NCBI GenBank assembly: GCA_020796225.1
Contig: CM036754.1
Span: forward strand, 66,084,000 to 66,147,999
DNA from: Arion vulgaris
Lineage: Eukaryota > Mollusca > Gastropoda > Stylommatophora > Arionidae
Reading direction: 5' to 3'
Length of the DNA: 64,000 nt
The notes beneath the pieces were generated by a model. The model saw only the letters and a list, made by a program, of their open reading frames with translations, was not told the DNA's origin and searched no databases. The translations under genes were made by a program, and so were the position numbers. Below are positions 62,422-64,000 of the stretch, one piece after another (position 1 is the first letter of the stretch; each line of letters starts with the position of its first letter).

Positions 62422-64000
62422 CTCTCTCTTTGCCTTTTACCCCGGGTTGGGGCATAGGCCCTCAACCAACTCATGCCAAGTCTTCCTATCTCTAGCTATC
62501 TCCTGCAGCTCCCTCCAGCTCTTCTTTATATTGTTGATCTCCGCCTCCAAATCTCGTCTCCATGTATTTCTCGGCCTCCTTTTCTTTCGCTGCCCTGCGG
62601 GTTCCAGGCAAGGACCCTTCTTGTTATATTCCCTCCGGTTTTCGCAAAGTGTGTCCTATCCAGCGCCAGCGTCTTTTCCAGCCCACTTTATTAACCTGTT
62701 CGTTCACTGGAATCTGTCTTGTTCTCTCCATAAGTTCCTCATTTGTGACCCTATCATACCATCTTATTCCTCTATTCTGCGCAGACACCAGTTGATGAAT
62801 GTTTGCAATTTATGCGCTATTGTTTTAGTTGTTCTCCATGTTTCTGACCCATACAGTAGAACTGCTTTTACATTAGAGTTAAATATCCGAATTTTTGTTC
62901 TAGATTTGATTTCTTTAGACTTCCAAATGTTTCCCAGTGCAATGAAAGCGCCTCTTGCCTTCTGTATTCTTATTTTAACATCTCTATCTGTTCCACCCTC
63001 TTTGTCTACGTTGCTGCCCAAATATGTGTATGATTCTACCTCTTGAAGTGGGATTTCCCCAGGGAGATCGAGTTGTCGTTTGCTTGGTTAATTCTCAATA
63101 TCTTTGTCTTTCCCTTATGAATGTTCAGCCCTAGTTGCTGGGACCTTTGATTCAATGTGTTTAGCTTATCCTGCATCTGATTTCGTGTATGTGACAGAAG
63201 GGCTATATCATCAGCGAAGTCCAGATCATCTAGTTGCTCTGTCAGAGTCCATTGGATTCCATTTCTGGTGTTAGTTACTGTGGTCTTCATAATCCAGTCT
63301 ATTGTCAGTAAGAACAACAAAGGTGATAGAAGACATCCCTGACGCACTCCTGTTTCTATTCCAAAAGTATCTGTTAGTTTACCTTCATGAAGAACTCTAC
63401 ATTTCATATCTGTATATGTTGCTTTTATTAGGTTAATAATTTTCTGTGGGATTCCATAATGCCTCATTAATTTCCAAAGGGTTTCCTTATCAATACTGTC
63501 AAAAGCCTTCTCATAATCAACAAATCCGATATAAAGTGGGGATTTCCATTCAATACTTTGCTCTATTATTATACGTAATGTGGCTATCTGGTCAGCACAG
63601 GATCTATTTGGTCGGAAGCCTGCCTGTTCATCTCTTAGCTTTATATCGATGGCCTCTCTCAATCTCTCCAGGATGACTCTGCTTAGTATTTTCCCAGGTA
63701 CTGACAACAGCATTATTCCCTATAGTTTTCACACTTCTGAAGGTCCCCTTTCTTTGGTAGCTTCACCAGGTATCCTTCTCTCCAGTTTGCTGGTATTTCT
63801 TCGGTCTCCCAGATTCTGCTAAATAATTTATACAGTATTTCTGTGGATGTGTTTATGTTGGCTTTAACCGCCTCCGCTGGAATACCATCTGGACCGGCCG
63901 CTTTCCAATCTTTTAAAAGTTTAATGGCTTTACTAATCTCCTCCTTGGATGGTTTCTCACAGTTGATGTCCAAGTCAATCTCTGCCGGTTGGATATCTGG
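62422..64000 (-). mobile_element. LINE group d copy 3: reverse transcriptase (runs off right edge)
   Basis: Best preserved LINE here. Minus strand, from right: PSKEEISKAIKLLKDWKAAG, PDGIPAEAVKANINTSTEIL; a one-base break at about 63720 in ENYRG/IMLLSVPG; ILERLREAIDIKLRDEQAGF, RPNRSCADQIATLRIIIEQS, GFVDYEKAFDSIDKETLWKL, TGVRQGCLLSPLLF, EQLDDLDFADDIALLSHTRN with FADD; a break at about 63055; SNVDKEGGTDRDVKIRIQKA and [20 protein letters not shown]; a break at about 62765; then RNTWRRDLEAEINNIKKSW and WHELVEGLCP. The tail in complement is GGGGTAAAAGGCAAAGAGAG and (GA)n. The endonuclease would lie beyond base 64000. It copies LINE RNA into DNA at the target nick in intact relatives; this copy has at least three frame breaks. 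Confidence 0.95.

Overview
This is a repeat-rich piece of an animal nuclear genome. There is no operon structure and no bacterial-type gene density. The one host gene I can support is the 5' half of a sarco/endoplasmic-reticulum Ca2+-ATPase gene (SERCA), on the minus strand. Its start codon is at 40992-40990. Seven coding exons (40875-40992, 35388-35405, 33733-33815, 11340-11444, 5240-5378, 2914-2994, 576-661) add up to 630 nt, or residues 1-210. The gene then runs off the left edge. Exon sizes, phases and GT-AG borders fit the conserved animal SERCA layout, including an 18-nt microexon. The protein looks intact and under selection. Its sequence and the many tRNA-derived SINEs and LINE fragments suggest an invertebrate, perhaps a mollusc or another lophotrochozoan, but the species cannot be fixed from this window.

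Layout: 1-41 kb is the SERCA gene. Its introns, above all the 22-kb intron 3, are filled with mobile elements. These include a decayed 3.66-kb hAT/ZBED-type transposon with an 8-bp target-site duplication (14693-18351). They also include a 2.2-kb DDE transposon with about 80-bp terminal inverted repeats and a long D-to-E spacing in its transposase (22249-24413), plus many LINE 3' ends and SINEs. From 41 to 64 kb no host exon is visible. That region holds more SINEs, 5'-truncated LINEs, two 164-bp MITEs with 8-bp duplications, several minisatellites, a 500-bp pyrimidine tract, and at the right edge the best preserved LINE reverse transcriptase (62422-64000, minus strand).

The mobile elements form at least seven SINE families, which I call A-G, and many LINE groups, which I call a-i. 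Several insertions are nested with readable target-site duplications, so their relative ages can be ordered. SINE-C and SINE-D have different 3' halves but share an internal core and a GAA-rich tail. LINE groups differ in their 3' ends: GA repeats, TAAC repeats, an ATTATTAT-rich end, or a CAGTGTGACGAC end. All reverse transcriptase and transposase genes seen here are truncated or frameshifted, so only the SERCA exons are likely to make protein. I found no clear new multi-gene system. The most interesting material is the SINE families, the nested insertions and the long-spacing DDE element.
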